Under the pieces are notes generated by a model. It ran no database searches, had not been told where the DNA came from, and was given only the letters and a program-made list of their open reading frames with translations. A DNA stretch of 26,861 nucleotides, taken from positions 1 through 26,861 of the forward strand of contig JASLXP010000063.1 in assembly GCA_030740295.1 (NCBI GenBank). Direction: 5' to 3'. Below are positions 1 through 7,149 of the stretch, one piece after another. The stretch's first letter is position 1, and each line of letters opens with the position of its first letter. Source of the stretch: Planctomycetota bacterium. Lineage in GTDB: Bacteria > Planctomycetota > PUPC01 > JACPCR01. The position numbers and the translations under genes are program-made.

Positions 1-443
1 CTGCCGTAAGTTATCCATCGTCTCTGCGTGACCAGAGTCTTTTTAATCGCTGACCCGTCATCCACCTGCACGTTTCTGAGATTGAAGGGCTGGCCCTGAT
101 CCAGCCAGATCTCTACCCTCTTCCAATCACCACTGAGCGCCTTGAAGGTGGCCTCTGACGTACCCGGCTCGATGGTCAATTCATCGGTTGGCTCGCCATC
201 GACGAAGAGGTCAACCTTCAGATTCTCCGGTACTTCCGCAAGTCCGAGCCCGATCTGTCTTGAATCCGTACTGAAACAGAGACGAATCCCCGAACAGACA
301 CGAGCCACCCTGTCCCGGAGGAACGGATAGAAGTCGATGTGTGAGTAATCCACTCGCCAGGGCGCGACGAAATCATCTTCGACCTGGACGGATGCCGCGC
401 CTTCAAAAGAGAATACATTGTCTGAGTAGGTGTATGTAGCCAT
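1..443 (-). CDS. SGNH/GDSL-type hydrolase, N-terminal part (cut by window edge)
   Basis: Reading the minus strand from the ATG at 443-441 gives 147 uninterrupted codons to the window edge. The product has no signal peptide. It starts with a beta-rich region containing a GIRLCFSTDS-type segment, which matches the N-terminal beta-sandwich domain found before the catalytic domain in carbohydrate-esterase-like SGNH hydrolases. The last residues are RRWITYG followed by the codon start AG. This fits block I of the family (YGSSIT), whose first Ser is the nucleophile, so the window ends at the active site. Family knowledge suggests an esterase or deacetylase acting on acylated sugars; the substrate cannot be told. 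The start codon is directly abutted by an array of five heptanucleotides (444-478) and has no Shine-Dalgarno sequence. The gene is divergent from the vWA gene at 668. The family call is good; the exact start is less certain. Confidence 0.75.
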   Translation of the reverse strand, partial: MATYTYSDNVFSFEGAASVQVEDDFVAPWRVDYSHIDFYPFLRDRVARVCSGIRLCFSTDSRQIGLGLAEVPENLKVDLFVDGEPTDELTIEPGTSEATFKALSGDWKRVEIWLDQGQPFNLRNVQVDDGSAIKKTLVTQRRWITYG

Positions 444-478
444 GGTGCGTGGTGCGTAATGAATAATGAGTGATGCGT
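444..478. repeat. Degenerate heptanucleotide array (5 units) abutting a start codon
   Basis: Five consecutive 7-bp units on the plus strand: GGTGCGT twice, then AATGAAT, AATGAGT and GATGCGT. The loose consensus is RRTGMRT. The array is in exact register and touches the SGNH hydrolase start codon (441-443). There is no SD-like sequence in between. Confidence 0.7.
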
Positions 479-585
479 ATATAAGATGGCTGCTCGCTTC
501 TGATGTTTCAAACGTTCGGTCGTACTCGACGGTGCAAACGTGCCTTTTTCTCCATTCTCCTCTTTTCATCCCAACTCCCTCAAAG

Positions 586-613
586 TTGCGGCCCGTCACC
601 CTTTCGGTAATTT
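586..613 (+). promoter_or_regulatory. Possible sigma70-type promoter for the vWA-ExbBD operon
   Basis: TTGCGG (586-591) and TAATTT (608-613) are separated by 16 nt and lie about 55 nt before the vWA start codon, in the only intergenic region upstream of the operon. The match is moderate and this is a pattern guess. A pyrimidine-rich stretch with weak 7-nt periodicity (about 548-582) lies just upstream. Confidence 0.2.
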
Positions 614-667
614 AGCTTTTCGCCTGCCAGGCTCCCGCAAGACAAATTTCGCGCCGAACATTTCACC

Positions 668-1771
668 ATGGCAAAACGGGTTCAAAAGGACTCCTCGAAC
701 AAGGAGCCGTCTGAGAATTATCTGCTGCAAGGGGGCAAGTATGGGGCCGTTTTCGTGGCCGTATCCTACCTGCAGGCAGTGCCGGCATGGATTGGCTCAC
801 TCCTGATACATGGCGGGCTGGTGGCCACTTTGGCGGCCATCACCTTCAAGATTGAACAGCCACCGGAGGTCGAGACCGTCGTCGAGGTGGTCATGGCTGA
901 ACCCGATGACGAAGGGAAGCTCGAATACCGCAGCCGCGACCGGCTTAACGTCGAGCAGAATACCGGCGCGCAGTCCTCGCTCAGCGAGGCTATCAAACAG
1001 TCAACCAATGAGTCCCTGCAGACGTCGGCCGAAGTTCAGGACGTCGAGGCGGATCTCATCAGTGTCGATGTCAATGCCGGCATTACATCCAGCCCTTTCA
1101 GTAACCTCAGTTTTGGTTCGTATTCGGGTCCAAGCGGCACTTACGGCGAAGAGATCGCAAAGCTGAAAAAGGTCGGGCTCAACGTGGTGTTTGTGTTCGA
1201 CAGCACAGGAAGCATGAACCGGGTGATCGAAAACGTTCAGCAGGAAATCGATCGGCTGATGGGCGTCCTTTTCGATCTCGTACCCAAGGCCCGTATCGGG
1301 CTGGTGACCTATCGCGATCGAGGCGAAGCATATGTGACGAAAAGCGTCCCTCTCACTCGAGATCGCAGACGTATCCGCGAATGGCTTTTCAAGGTGAGAG
1401 CCGACGGTGGCGGCGATTTGCCAGAAGCAGTCGACAAGGGTCTCGACGTTGCGATAAACATGCGCTGGCAGGCGAGAGCCAAAAAGATCATCCTTCTCTT
1501 CGGAGACGCAGAGCCACATCCGGCCCGCGTGAATTACATCGAGCGTCGCTGCAAGTATTTCAACACGCGCAAGAAGGGCATCATCAGCACCATCGTGACC
1601 GAGCTCGGCGGCCCGGCGACTGGCCCCTTCGAAGACATCGCCGCGGCCGGCGGCGGCGAATCCTTACCCATCACGAGCAGTAAGGAAATCACCAAGAAAC
1701 TGCTCGTTCTTGCCTTCGGCTCCAAGTGGGAGAAACAGTTGAGTGATGAGTTCAAGGCAAGGCTGAAATGA
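668..1771 (+). CDS. vWA-domain protein with TonB-like N-terminal membrane anchor
   Basis: The 367-residue protein has one membrane helix (about 40-60) preceded by a basic, hydrophilic N-terminus, so the bulk should be periplasmic. The helix reads SLLIHGGLVATLAA. S44 and H48 form the SxxxH pattern that energises TonB/TolA helices through ExbB-ExbD. The following segment (61-80) is proline/acid-rich, as after the TonB anchor. A low-complexity linker (about 85-165) leads to a vWA domain (about 170-350) with MIDAS residues D178-S-T-G-S182, a likely threonine at T214 (GLVTYRD), D250 in GGGDLPEA and D280 in LLFGDAEPH. A metal-dependent adhesion fold is therefore expected to be functional. It is first gene of a tight operon and overlaps the next gene by 4 nt. 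There is no clear SD before ATG 668. No TonB C-terminal domain is present. The domain call is strong; the TonB-like role is inference. Confidence 0.85.
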   Translation: MAKRVQKDSSNKEPSENYLLQGGKYGAVFVAVSYLQAVPAWIGSLLIHGGLVATLAAITFKIEQPPEVETVVEVVMAEPDDEGKLEYRSRDRLNVEQNTGAQSSLSEAIKQSTNESLQTSAEVQDVEADLISVDVNAGITSSPFSNLSFGSYSGPSGTYGEEIAKLKKVGLNVVFVFDSTGSMNRVIENVQQEIDRLMGVLFDLVPKARIGLVTYRDRGEAYVTKSVPLTRDRRRIREWLFKVRADGGGDLPEAVDKGLDVAINMRWQARAKKIILLFGDAEPHPARVNYIERRCKYFNTRKKGIISTIVTELGGPATGPFEDIAAAGGGESLPITSSKEITKKLLVLAFGSKWEKQLSDEFKARLK

Positions 1772-2745
1772 CAATGGTTCTCCTTCCTTCACTCGCGCTG
1801 CTCACCTTCAGCGTTCATGCTGACCTGATCGTCCTGAAAAATGGTCAGCGGATAAGGGGAACGATCACTCGCGTGGACGAGAGGCAGGTATCCATCAAAT
1901 CAGGTCCTGGCGAACTGACCTATCCCCGCGCCGCGGTGCAATCGATGGACATGAGTGAGCCGGGAACATTCAAGGGCGCAAAAGAAGCATTCAAGCGCGG
2001 AGACTTTGCCCGCACCCTGAAACTCTTCGATGAGAGCATGAAATACACTAAACATCCGGTCCTGATGATTCATGCGATGGAGGCCAAATCTGTGGCCTAC
2101 CTGAAAAGCGGACAGGCCGGCAATGCGCTCAAAGAGTGGGCACCGCTTGTCGAAAAAAATCCAAAATACGCCGCTCTCACTCTTGCCGATTTTCTAATGA
2201 ATGCTTCCACCTGGGATTCTTCCATCGCCTCTGTGATCGGAAGCACGAGCGCAACAGGAGCCGAGACGATAGCGGCCATCGCCGCGCTGAAGGCCATGGC
2301 CTCGATCAACGAAAAGAACTGGGCTGAAGCCGAAAGTGCAATCGCCGGTCTGCGAACCGGCCCAACACAACTCGCCAAAGATGCGGCAGAGTACATTCAG
2401 GCGAGACTTTTCATCGGCCAGGGAAAATCGAAACAGGTGATCGATGAATTTTACCAACGGGCCGAGAGCCTGACTGGCCACGGCCGGGCCTACGGCTTTT
2501 ATGGCGTCGGCCTTGCCCACCTCCGGGAACAACAGGGCGAAAAGGCCATGCTCGCCTTTCTTCGGGTGGGTCTGCTGCATCCTGAGCTCGCCGCACTGGC
2601 GGGCGATGCCCTGTACGAAGGCGCGGTCATCCTTGAAGAATCACAGCCCAAAGCGGCGGCAAACTTCTATAAACAGATCGTTCGAAACCACCTCAGTTGC
2701 AGCCATTGGGAGGACGCGAAAAAGCGCCTGGCCAAGCTGCAGTAG
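1768..2745 (+). CDS. Secreted TPR protein with N-terminal small beta domain
   Basis: The 325-residue protein starts with a short signal peptide (1-18, ending SVHA before D19). A beta-rich segment follows (about 19-62, LIVLKNGQRIRGTITRVDE and a PRAAV end), of the SM-like type often placed before TPRs in planctomycete-like proteins. The rest (about 70-325) is alpha-helical, with TPR-like helix pairs such as AKEAFKRGDFARTLKLFDES and AKSVAYLKSGQAGNALKEW. It is probably a periplasmic scaffold. Its ATG overlaps the vWA stop (ATGA), so it is translationally coupled; a second ATG lies two codons on. ExbB follows after 16 nt. Partners are unknown. Its position between the vWA transducer and the ExbB/ExbD genes suggests it serves the same complex. 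Confidence 0.8.
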   Translation: MTMVLLPSLALLTFSVHADLIVLKNGQRIRGTITRVDERQVSIKSGPGELTYPRAAVQSMDMSEPGTFKGAKEAFKRGDFARTLKLFDESMKYTKHPVLMIHAMEAKSVAYLKSGQAGNALKEWAPLVEKNPKYAALTLADFLMNASTWDSSIASVIGSTSATGAETIAAIAALKAMASINEKNWAEAESAIAGLRTGPTQLAKDAAEYIQARLFIGQGKSKQVIDEFYQRAESLTGHGRAYGFYGVGLAHLREQQGEKAMLAFLRVGLLHPELAALAGDALYEGAVILEESQPKAAANFYKQIVRNHLSCSHWEDAKKRLAKLQ

Positions 2746-2751
2746 GGCCAC

Positions 2752-2757
2752 GGAGAA
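2752..2757 (+). promoter_or_regulatory. Ribosome binding site deciding the ExbB start
   Basis: GGAGAA with the GGAG core 6 nt before ATG 2762. The open frame extends upstream to 2501 inside the TPR gene, but this site together with the normal family length supports 2762 as the start. Confidence 0.6.
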
Positions 2758-2761
2758 CTTA

Positions 2762-3505
2762 ATGACCACCCCTCTTTCAAAATCGTTCAGACTCGGACTC
2801 TTCTTAACGGGCTTCATCGCACTGATCCTGATTCTTGAAGTGCCTCTGATGGCCGAAGACGGGGGCGAGCCGGAAGCTCCGACCATCAGCATTCTGGATT
2901 TCGTCAGGAAGGGGCGGGCCATTGGATACGTCCTCATCCTGTTGAGCTTTGTCAGCGTCGGCTTTGCCATCGAGCACGCGCTTACCATCAGCCGCGGCAA
3001 TCTCATTCCGAGGGGTTTCCTGGAAGAGGTCAATCAGCTCCTTGACGCAAAACAGTACGACGAAGCCGCCAAACGCTGCGAGAATAATCGGTCCTTTGTC
3101 GCCGGTATTATCGCGGCCGGACTCTCCGAACGGGGCAAAGGAGTCATGGGCTACATCGATATGCAGACCGCGATGCAGGAGGCCGGTGAAGCCCAGGCCG
3201 GAAGGTTCTATCGCAAAATTGAAGTGCTCAGCGTCGTGTCACGAGTCGCACCCATGCTCGGATTGCTCGGGACGGTCACCGGAATGATCCGGGCCTTTGA
3301 GACCATCGCCCGGGCGGAGTCAGCTCCTAATCCGGCCGACCTCGCCATCGGTATTTCAGAGGCGCTGGTGACCACTTGTATGGGCCTAATCGTGGCCATC
3401 CCCACTTTCTGTATTGTCTCGTTCTTCCGCAACAAGCTCGACGGATTGGTCAGTGAAGCTGAAGCCACAGTCGAACACATGATGAGCCGATTCAAAAAGG
3501 GATAG
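2762..3505 (+). CDS. MotA/TolQ/ExbB proton-channel family protein
   Basis: The 247-residue protein forms the pentameric inner-membrane channel subunit of ExbB/TolQ-type motors. There is an N-terminal hydrophobic segment (about 10-30, ending PLMAEDG) that may be a signal peptide or an extra helix. A helix lies at about 52-72, then a cytoplasmic loop (about 75-155), then the two conserved pore helices at about 158-183 and 200-223. The signature VAPMLGLLGTVTGMIRAF (162-179), the SEALVTTCMGLIVAIP block (199-214) and the TT pair that helps proton transfer are all present. The start is set by the RBS at 2752 and normal family length. It is followed after 1 nt by ExbD, the usual arrangement. The specific partner is not TonB by sequence; the vWA protein two genes upstream is the best candidate. 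Confidence 0.93.
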   Translation: MTTPLSKSFRLGLFLTGFIALILILEVPLMAEDGGEPEAPTISILDFVRKGRAIGYVLILLSFVSVGFAIEHALTISRGNLIPRGFLEEVNQLLDAKQYDEAAKRCENNRSFVAGIIAAGLSERGKGVMGYIDMQTAMQEAGEAQAGRFYRKIEVLSVVSRVAPMLGLLGTVTGMIRAFETIARAESAPNPADLAIGISEALVTTCMGLIVAIPTFCIVSFFRNKLDGLVSEAEATVEHMMSRFKKG

Positions 3506-3506
3506 G

Positions 3507-3938
3507 ATGAAGAGCACTCGCCCAAAAACAGTCACCGACAGCTCACCGGATATGACGCCGTTCATCGACTGCGTCTTTCTGTTGATTGTCTTCTTCATGA
3601 CCGTTTCCCGGTTCTCGACCCAGGAATACGAGACGCTCAAGCTCCCGAACGCCAAGTCCGGCCAGGAGAAACTGCCAAAGAAGAAAAAGAAGCTCGTCAT
3701 CAATCTCAATGTAGACGGCGATACCATCATCGGTGGCCGCCATCTCAACCCGCTCCAACTCGAAAGCCAGCTCACAATGGAAGCCCGTCTCAATGACGGC
3801 CCCGAAAACGTCATCGTCATCGTCCGGGCCGACCGGCAAGCCAGATTCGAATACATCCAGGACCTGATGACCACATGCGCCCGAGCCGGCGTCTGGCAAT
3901 TGTCGTTCGCGGTCGTGAGCGAACCGGTTCCTGATTAA
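3507..3938 (+). CDS. ExbD/TolR family protein (first copy)
   Basis: The 143-residue protein has the standard ExbD layout. A short cytoplasmic N-terminus precedes one helix (about 17-35, MTPFIDCVFLLIVFFM) containing the proton-carrying aspartate D21. A periplasmic TolR-like domain follows (about 60-140), with strands such as LVINLNVDGDTIIGG and VIVRADRQARFEYIQDLM. A lysine run (about 58-63) follows the helix. The ATG lies one nucleotide after the ExbB stop, with AGGG just upstream, so the two genes should be cotranslated. It differs clearly from the second ExbD at 4024 outside the membrane helix. The two may form a heterodimer in the ExbB pore or serve alternative complexes. Confidence 0.92.
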   Translation: MKSTRPKTVTDSSPDMTPFIDCVFLLIVFFMTVSRFSTQEYETLKLPNAKSGQEKLPKKKKKLVINLNVDGDTIIGGRHLNPLQLESQLTMEARLNDGPENVIVIVRADRQARFEYIQDLMTTCARAGVWQLSFAVVSEPVPD

Positions 3939-3945
3939 CGCGGCC

Positions 3946-4015
3946 TGAATCCTTTGAATCCTGAGCCCCGTTGAATCTTGAATCCCGCTGAATCCTGATT
4001 CTGATCCCTGATCCC
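3946..4015. repeat. TGAATCC/TGATCCC heptanucleotide array inside the operon
   Basis: TGAATCC or a one-base variant occurs at 3946, 3955, 3972, 3979 and 3989. A six-base TGATTC (3996) and two TGATCCC units (4002, 4009) follow. The array fills the only sizeable gap (85 bp) of an otherwise overlapping operon and ends 8 nt before the second ExbD start. No SD is visible there. Confidence 0.65.
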
Positions 4016-4023
4016 AGCACTAA

Positions 4024-4470
4024 ATGCGCTTAAACCGCCCACCAAGAGTCGAAAACGATGAAATCGAAATGTCGTCCATGATCGACATCGTTTTCCAGCT
4101 CCTGATCTTCTTTATGGTCGGAACGAATTTTTCCGTGCCAGAAAAGAAGATGGTCACCGATCTGCCACGCTCCGGGGCGCCGCCGGTGGAGCAGAAGAAA
4201 CTCGAGCTCATCAAGATTTATCTGAAGTACGCCGAAGGACGCTCGGGCATCGAGATCACCTGCAACGATGAGCCGCTTGGGGAAGACTGGGGCGCCCTGT
4301 TCGGCATGATGAAACAGATAGCGGAAATCGACCCTGAAGTGCCAGTCGTCATCGATGCCGAAAAGTCGATGTCATTCGGTTACGTGGTCAAGGCCATGGA
4401 TACCAGCAAGCAGGCGAATCTGAAACAGATCGCTTTTTCGGCAGGGAAGGCAGAGAAACTGAACGAGTAA
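4024..4470 (+). CDS. ExbD/TolR family protein (second copy)
   Basis: The 148-residue protein has the ExbD/TolR layout. The helix (about 17-37, MSSMIDIVFQLLIFFMVGTNF) carries the conserved aspartate D21 at the same index as the first copy. The periplasmic domain (about 58-146) contains KIYLKYAEG, PLGEDWGALFG and VPVVIDAEKSMSFGYVVKAMD elements. The following TPR gene starts within its stop codon (TAATG). The upstream 85-bp gap is a heptanucleotide array without an SD sequence, so its translation may depend on coupling or on a leaderless mode. Two non-identical ExbD proteins next to one ExbB are common in planctomycete-like genomes, and their division of labour is unknown. The family call is secure; the function of the pair is inferred. 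Confidence 0.92.
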   Translation: MRLNRPPRVENDEIEMSSMIDIVFQLLIFFMVGTNFSVPEKKMVTDLPRSGAPPVEQKKLELIKIYLKYAEGRSGIEITCNDEPLGEDWGALFGMMKQIAEIDPEVPVVIDAEKSMSFGYVVKAMDTSKQANLKQIAFSAGKAEKLNE

Positions 4471-6971
4471 TGAAACGCATCCTCCCTTTCCTAATCATTA
4501 CTTCGGCGCTTACCGCCGAAACGCTCACGCAGGAAGATGAACGATTCATCCACCTCCTGACCGAACAGGGGCTTCACAAGCTTGCGTACGATTTCGCCAA
4601 AGACCGCCTCGCCAGGGGTGGGCTCGAGGACGATATCGAAACCCTTCTCCAACTCCGCGTCGGTAATCTCGCCCTGACCCTGGCTTCTAAGACCATCGAC
4701 CCGGAAGAGAGAGATGCATATACCCGAGAATCAGAACGGATGATCAATGTGATCCTGCCAAAGGCTGCCAGGATCACAAAGCTGCCAAAATCTGCGATCG
4801 AGTTCATCCGCCTGCTCGTCAACCGCGGCAACATGGCGCTCACCGAGTGGCGCAATTCCAAACGCGAAACTGACCGAAAGACAGCCTATCGCCTCTGCGC
4901 GCTCGCGCTCGCGCATGTCGATACCATGCTTGATACTTTAACCGAAAAGATTGCGGACATAGAAGCGACCGCAGACGAGGTGCAGCTCGAAGGCAATACG
5001 GAATACAAGCAACTCGATTCGTGGGTAGCCGAAGGGAATTACCGCAAGGCGTGGGGATCGTTCTACCTGGCCCAGACACTCAAGAAAGACAGCCCCGAGC
5101 GCCCTCCTTTGCTCGAACAGGCCGATGAGTTCTTCGACGAATTCACGGGCGAATACATGAACAACATCGTCGTCGTGAACTGCTTTCTCGGTAAGGCCCA
5201 GGTCATGTATGAGATGGGCGATATCAGCAAAGCCATCAAAATCCTCGGGCCTATCAAGCGCGGCACCGCACCGAAGGTTCTCGTCGACCAGGCAAACGTC
5301 CTCCGCATCAACTGGATGCAGGAGCAGAAACGTTACATGGGCGCCATCGAGATGATCGACGAGATCCTCGAACCCTACTCCTCAGATAAAATGATGGGGA
5401 ATGCCGAAACGCTCATGTTGCTCAAGCAGGCCGAGTGTTACTTCATGCGCTACGCCGAAGAGAACCGCCCAGCCGACCGAAAGCGGGGAATCCAGATCTC
5501 AGAAAGAGTTTCGGCGAAGGGCGGCGCCTGGCGTAATCAGGCCCTCTCGCTCGTGACCCGTTATCCGGCCGGCGGGCTGGTCAAGACGGACAAGGGGCCG
5601 TTGGAAGTCTGGATCGAGGCCGAGAAGCGTTATGCAAGCAAACACTACCCGCGAGCGGAAATGCTCTACTCGAAGGTCATAAAAGATAAAGACAGACTCA
5701 CTGATCCGACCCTTCTGCCGCCGGCCTATTTTCGCCGTGCTTCGTGCCAGTACCTGATGAATGATTTCAGACTTTCCGCGATATCATTTGAAAAATTCCT
5801 TCGCCAGTATTCGAAGCACGAGCTTGCCGAGAAGGCAGCCTTCCTGGTGGCCCAGTCTTACTATTTCATCTACCTGCGAAGCCAGGACGAAAACGACGGC
5901 GCCAAAGCTCTCAGCGTGATGAAGAGTTTCACGACCAGCCATCCGAAATCGAAGGACATCTCCCGAACGAGCATGGCCAGCGGCGATACGCTCTCCCTCA
6001 TGGGCCGGCACGAAGATGCGCTCGAAGTTCTGAAAAAGGCAAAAGATGTTGAAGGTGGCGAGGCCGTCATCCTTCTCACCCGCCGTCGCCAGCTCGATGA
6101 AGCGCTTCAGGATGGAGATGCCGGCGCCAAGGCCAAAGCCAGAAAACTCGCGGCAGACATGACCACCTACATGGATCGCCGCGGCGGGCAGGGCACCTGG
6201 GTGGCCCAGGTCCAACTCAGCCTGGCGGAGATGTACATGTCCGCCGCGTTCAATCAGGCAGATGACGCGCTCGATCTTCTTGAGAACTTCAGCCAGATCC
6301 ACTCCGGCGTGCCCAGCCGCCTGAAGCTCCAGGCCATTCGGAATCGGCTTACCCTGTACTGCCGGCAGAAACAGTGGGCCGCGGCCGAAGTCGAACTCGT
6401 GAAGTTTCTCGACCGGCCATCGACTTCCGAGGCGAGCGGCGCGGCGCTGCTGCTCGCCGCGCAAGGCATGAATACCGCGGGACGCGCCGCCCTGGGCAAA
6501 AAAAAATACAAAGACAGCACCCGTTACTTTCGCCGCTCCGCCGCGGCTTATGAAGCACTCCTCGAGTGGATGGATGCAAATCAATTGGACGACGCGCAGA
6601 AACGCGAGGCACACATTCGAGCCATCCAGATCTATCTTTACGTCCAGGATCCTGAAAAGGCCGGTCCGCACCTCCAGGCCATCTACGACCCCAATCGCAA
6701 AGAACACTTCATCGAGCGCGGTATCGCGCTCGTCGAACAGATGCGAAAGAATTACAGGGAAGCGCTCCAACGCTGGCAGGCCATTGAGAAGGGGGTCGAA
6801 CGCCGAACGAACGACTGGTTCGAGGCCCGCTTCTACATCATCAAGGATATGGCCGAGGCCGGACAGAAAGAGAAGGCGATCAAGCTCCTCAAATTTACGA
6901 AGGTGCTCTCGCCCGGCCTGGGCGGCGCCAAATGGAAGCCGAGGTTTCTGAAACTGGAGAAGGAGTTGTAA
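4470..6971 (+). CDS. Large secreted TPR-repeat protein
   Basis: The 833-residue protein has a signal peptide (1-16, MKR then a hydrophobic core, ending ALTA before E17). The remainder is almost wholly helical repeats. TPR-like units include AEMLYSKVIKDKDRLTDPTLLPPAYFRRASCQYLMN (described by its start, residue about 394), ISFEKFLRQYSKHELAEKAAF and AGPHLQAIYDPNRKEHFIERGI. No catalytic motif was seen. It is likely a periplasmic scaffold or outer-membrane-linked partner of the motor encoded upstream. Its ATG shares one base with the second ExbD stop (TAATG), which shows operon membership and fixes the start. The stop codon TAA runs straight into a heptanucleotide array. Which component it binds cannot be read from sequence. 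Confidence 0.85.
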   Translation: MKRILPFLIITSALTAETLTQEDERFIHLLTEQGLHKLAYDFAKDRLARGGLEDDIETLLQLRVGNLALTLASKTIDPEERDAYTRESERMINVILPKAARITKLPKSAIEFIRLLVNRGNMALTEWRNSKRETDRKTAYRLCALALAHVDTMLDTLTEKIADIEATADEVQLEGNTEYKQLDSWVAEGNYRKAWGSFYLAQTLKKDSPERPPLLEQADEFFDEFTGEYMNNIVVVNCFLGKAQVMYEMGDISKAIKILGPIKRGTAPKVLVDQANVLRINWMQEQKRYMGAIEMIDEILEPYSSDKMMGNAETLMLLKQAECYFMRYAEENRPADRKRGIQISERVSAKGGAWRNQALSLVTRYPAGGLVKTDKGPLEVWIEAEKRYASKHYPRAEMLYSKVIKDKDRLTDPTLLPPAYFRRASCQYLMNDFRLSAISFEKFLRQYSKHELAEKAAFLVAQSYYFIYLRSQDENDGAKALSVMKSFTTSHPKSKDISRTSMASGDTLSLMGRHEDALEVLKKAKDVEGGEAVILLTRRRQLDEALQDGDAGAKAKARKLAADMTTYMDRRGGQGTWVAQVQLSLAEMYMSAAFNQADDALDLLENFSQIHSGVPSRLKLQAIRNRLTLYCRQKQWAAAEVELVKFLDRPSTSEASGAALLLAAQGMNTAGRAALGKKKYKDSTRYFRRSAAAYEALLEWMDANQLDDAQKREAHIRAIQIYLYVQDPEKAGPHLQAIYDPNRKEHFIERGIALVEQMRKNYREALQRWQAIEKGVERRTNDWFEARFYIIKDMAEAGQKEKAIKLLKFTKVLSPGLGGAKWKPRFLKLEKEL

Positions 6972-6992
6972 TGCGTAATACGTAATGCGTAA
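6972..6992. repeat. Heptanucleotide array (3 units) touching a stop codon
   Basis: Three 7-bp units, TGCGTAA, TACGTAA and TGCGTAA, start at the first base after the TPR stop codon. The stop TAA itself fits the same phase. The array is in inverted orientation relative to the one at 7087-7149. Confidence 0.7.
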
Positions 6993-7086
6993 GCAGAAAC
7001 CTGTTGCGAAGCTTCTTCAGCCGGTCCCTGGCAGGTCTGAGTTATTCGGAGAATCCCGCTGAAGCCATTACTCTAACTTTCAGCCA

Positions 7087-7149
7087 TCTACGTATTACGC
7101 ATTACACATTACGTATCATTCATTACTCTTTACGCATTACGTATTACGC
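7087..7149. repeat. Heptanucleotide array (9 units) ending exactly at a start codon
   Basis: Nine consecutive 7-bp units in perfect register, consensus ATTACGY. The exact units are TCTACGT, ATTACGC, ATTACAC, ATTACGT, ATCATTC, ATTACTC, TTTACGC, ATTACGT and ATTACGC. The next base is the A of the LmbE-family ATG (7150), so there is no SD. Together with 6972-6992 it forms an inverted pair bordering the gap between the two genes. Confidence 0.8.

Noticed and set aside
142..330. Small plus-strand frame near the window start
   Set aside because: It is antisense to the truncated SGNH hydrolase, whose reading frame shows the family features.
5784..6770. 328-codon minus-strand frame
   Set aside because: It is antisense to the large TPR gene, which has a signal peptide and operon overlap; the antisense translation is low-quality.
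668..6971. Zorya-type defence system
   Set aside because: ExbB is of normal TolQ length without the long ZorA tail, and no helicase, nuclease or ZorC/E-like gene is present.
6972..7149. CRISPR array or coding region
   Set aside because: The unit is only 7 bp with no spacers. The frames read as repetitive THY/ITH-like peptides, which is a by-product of the repeat.
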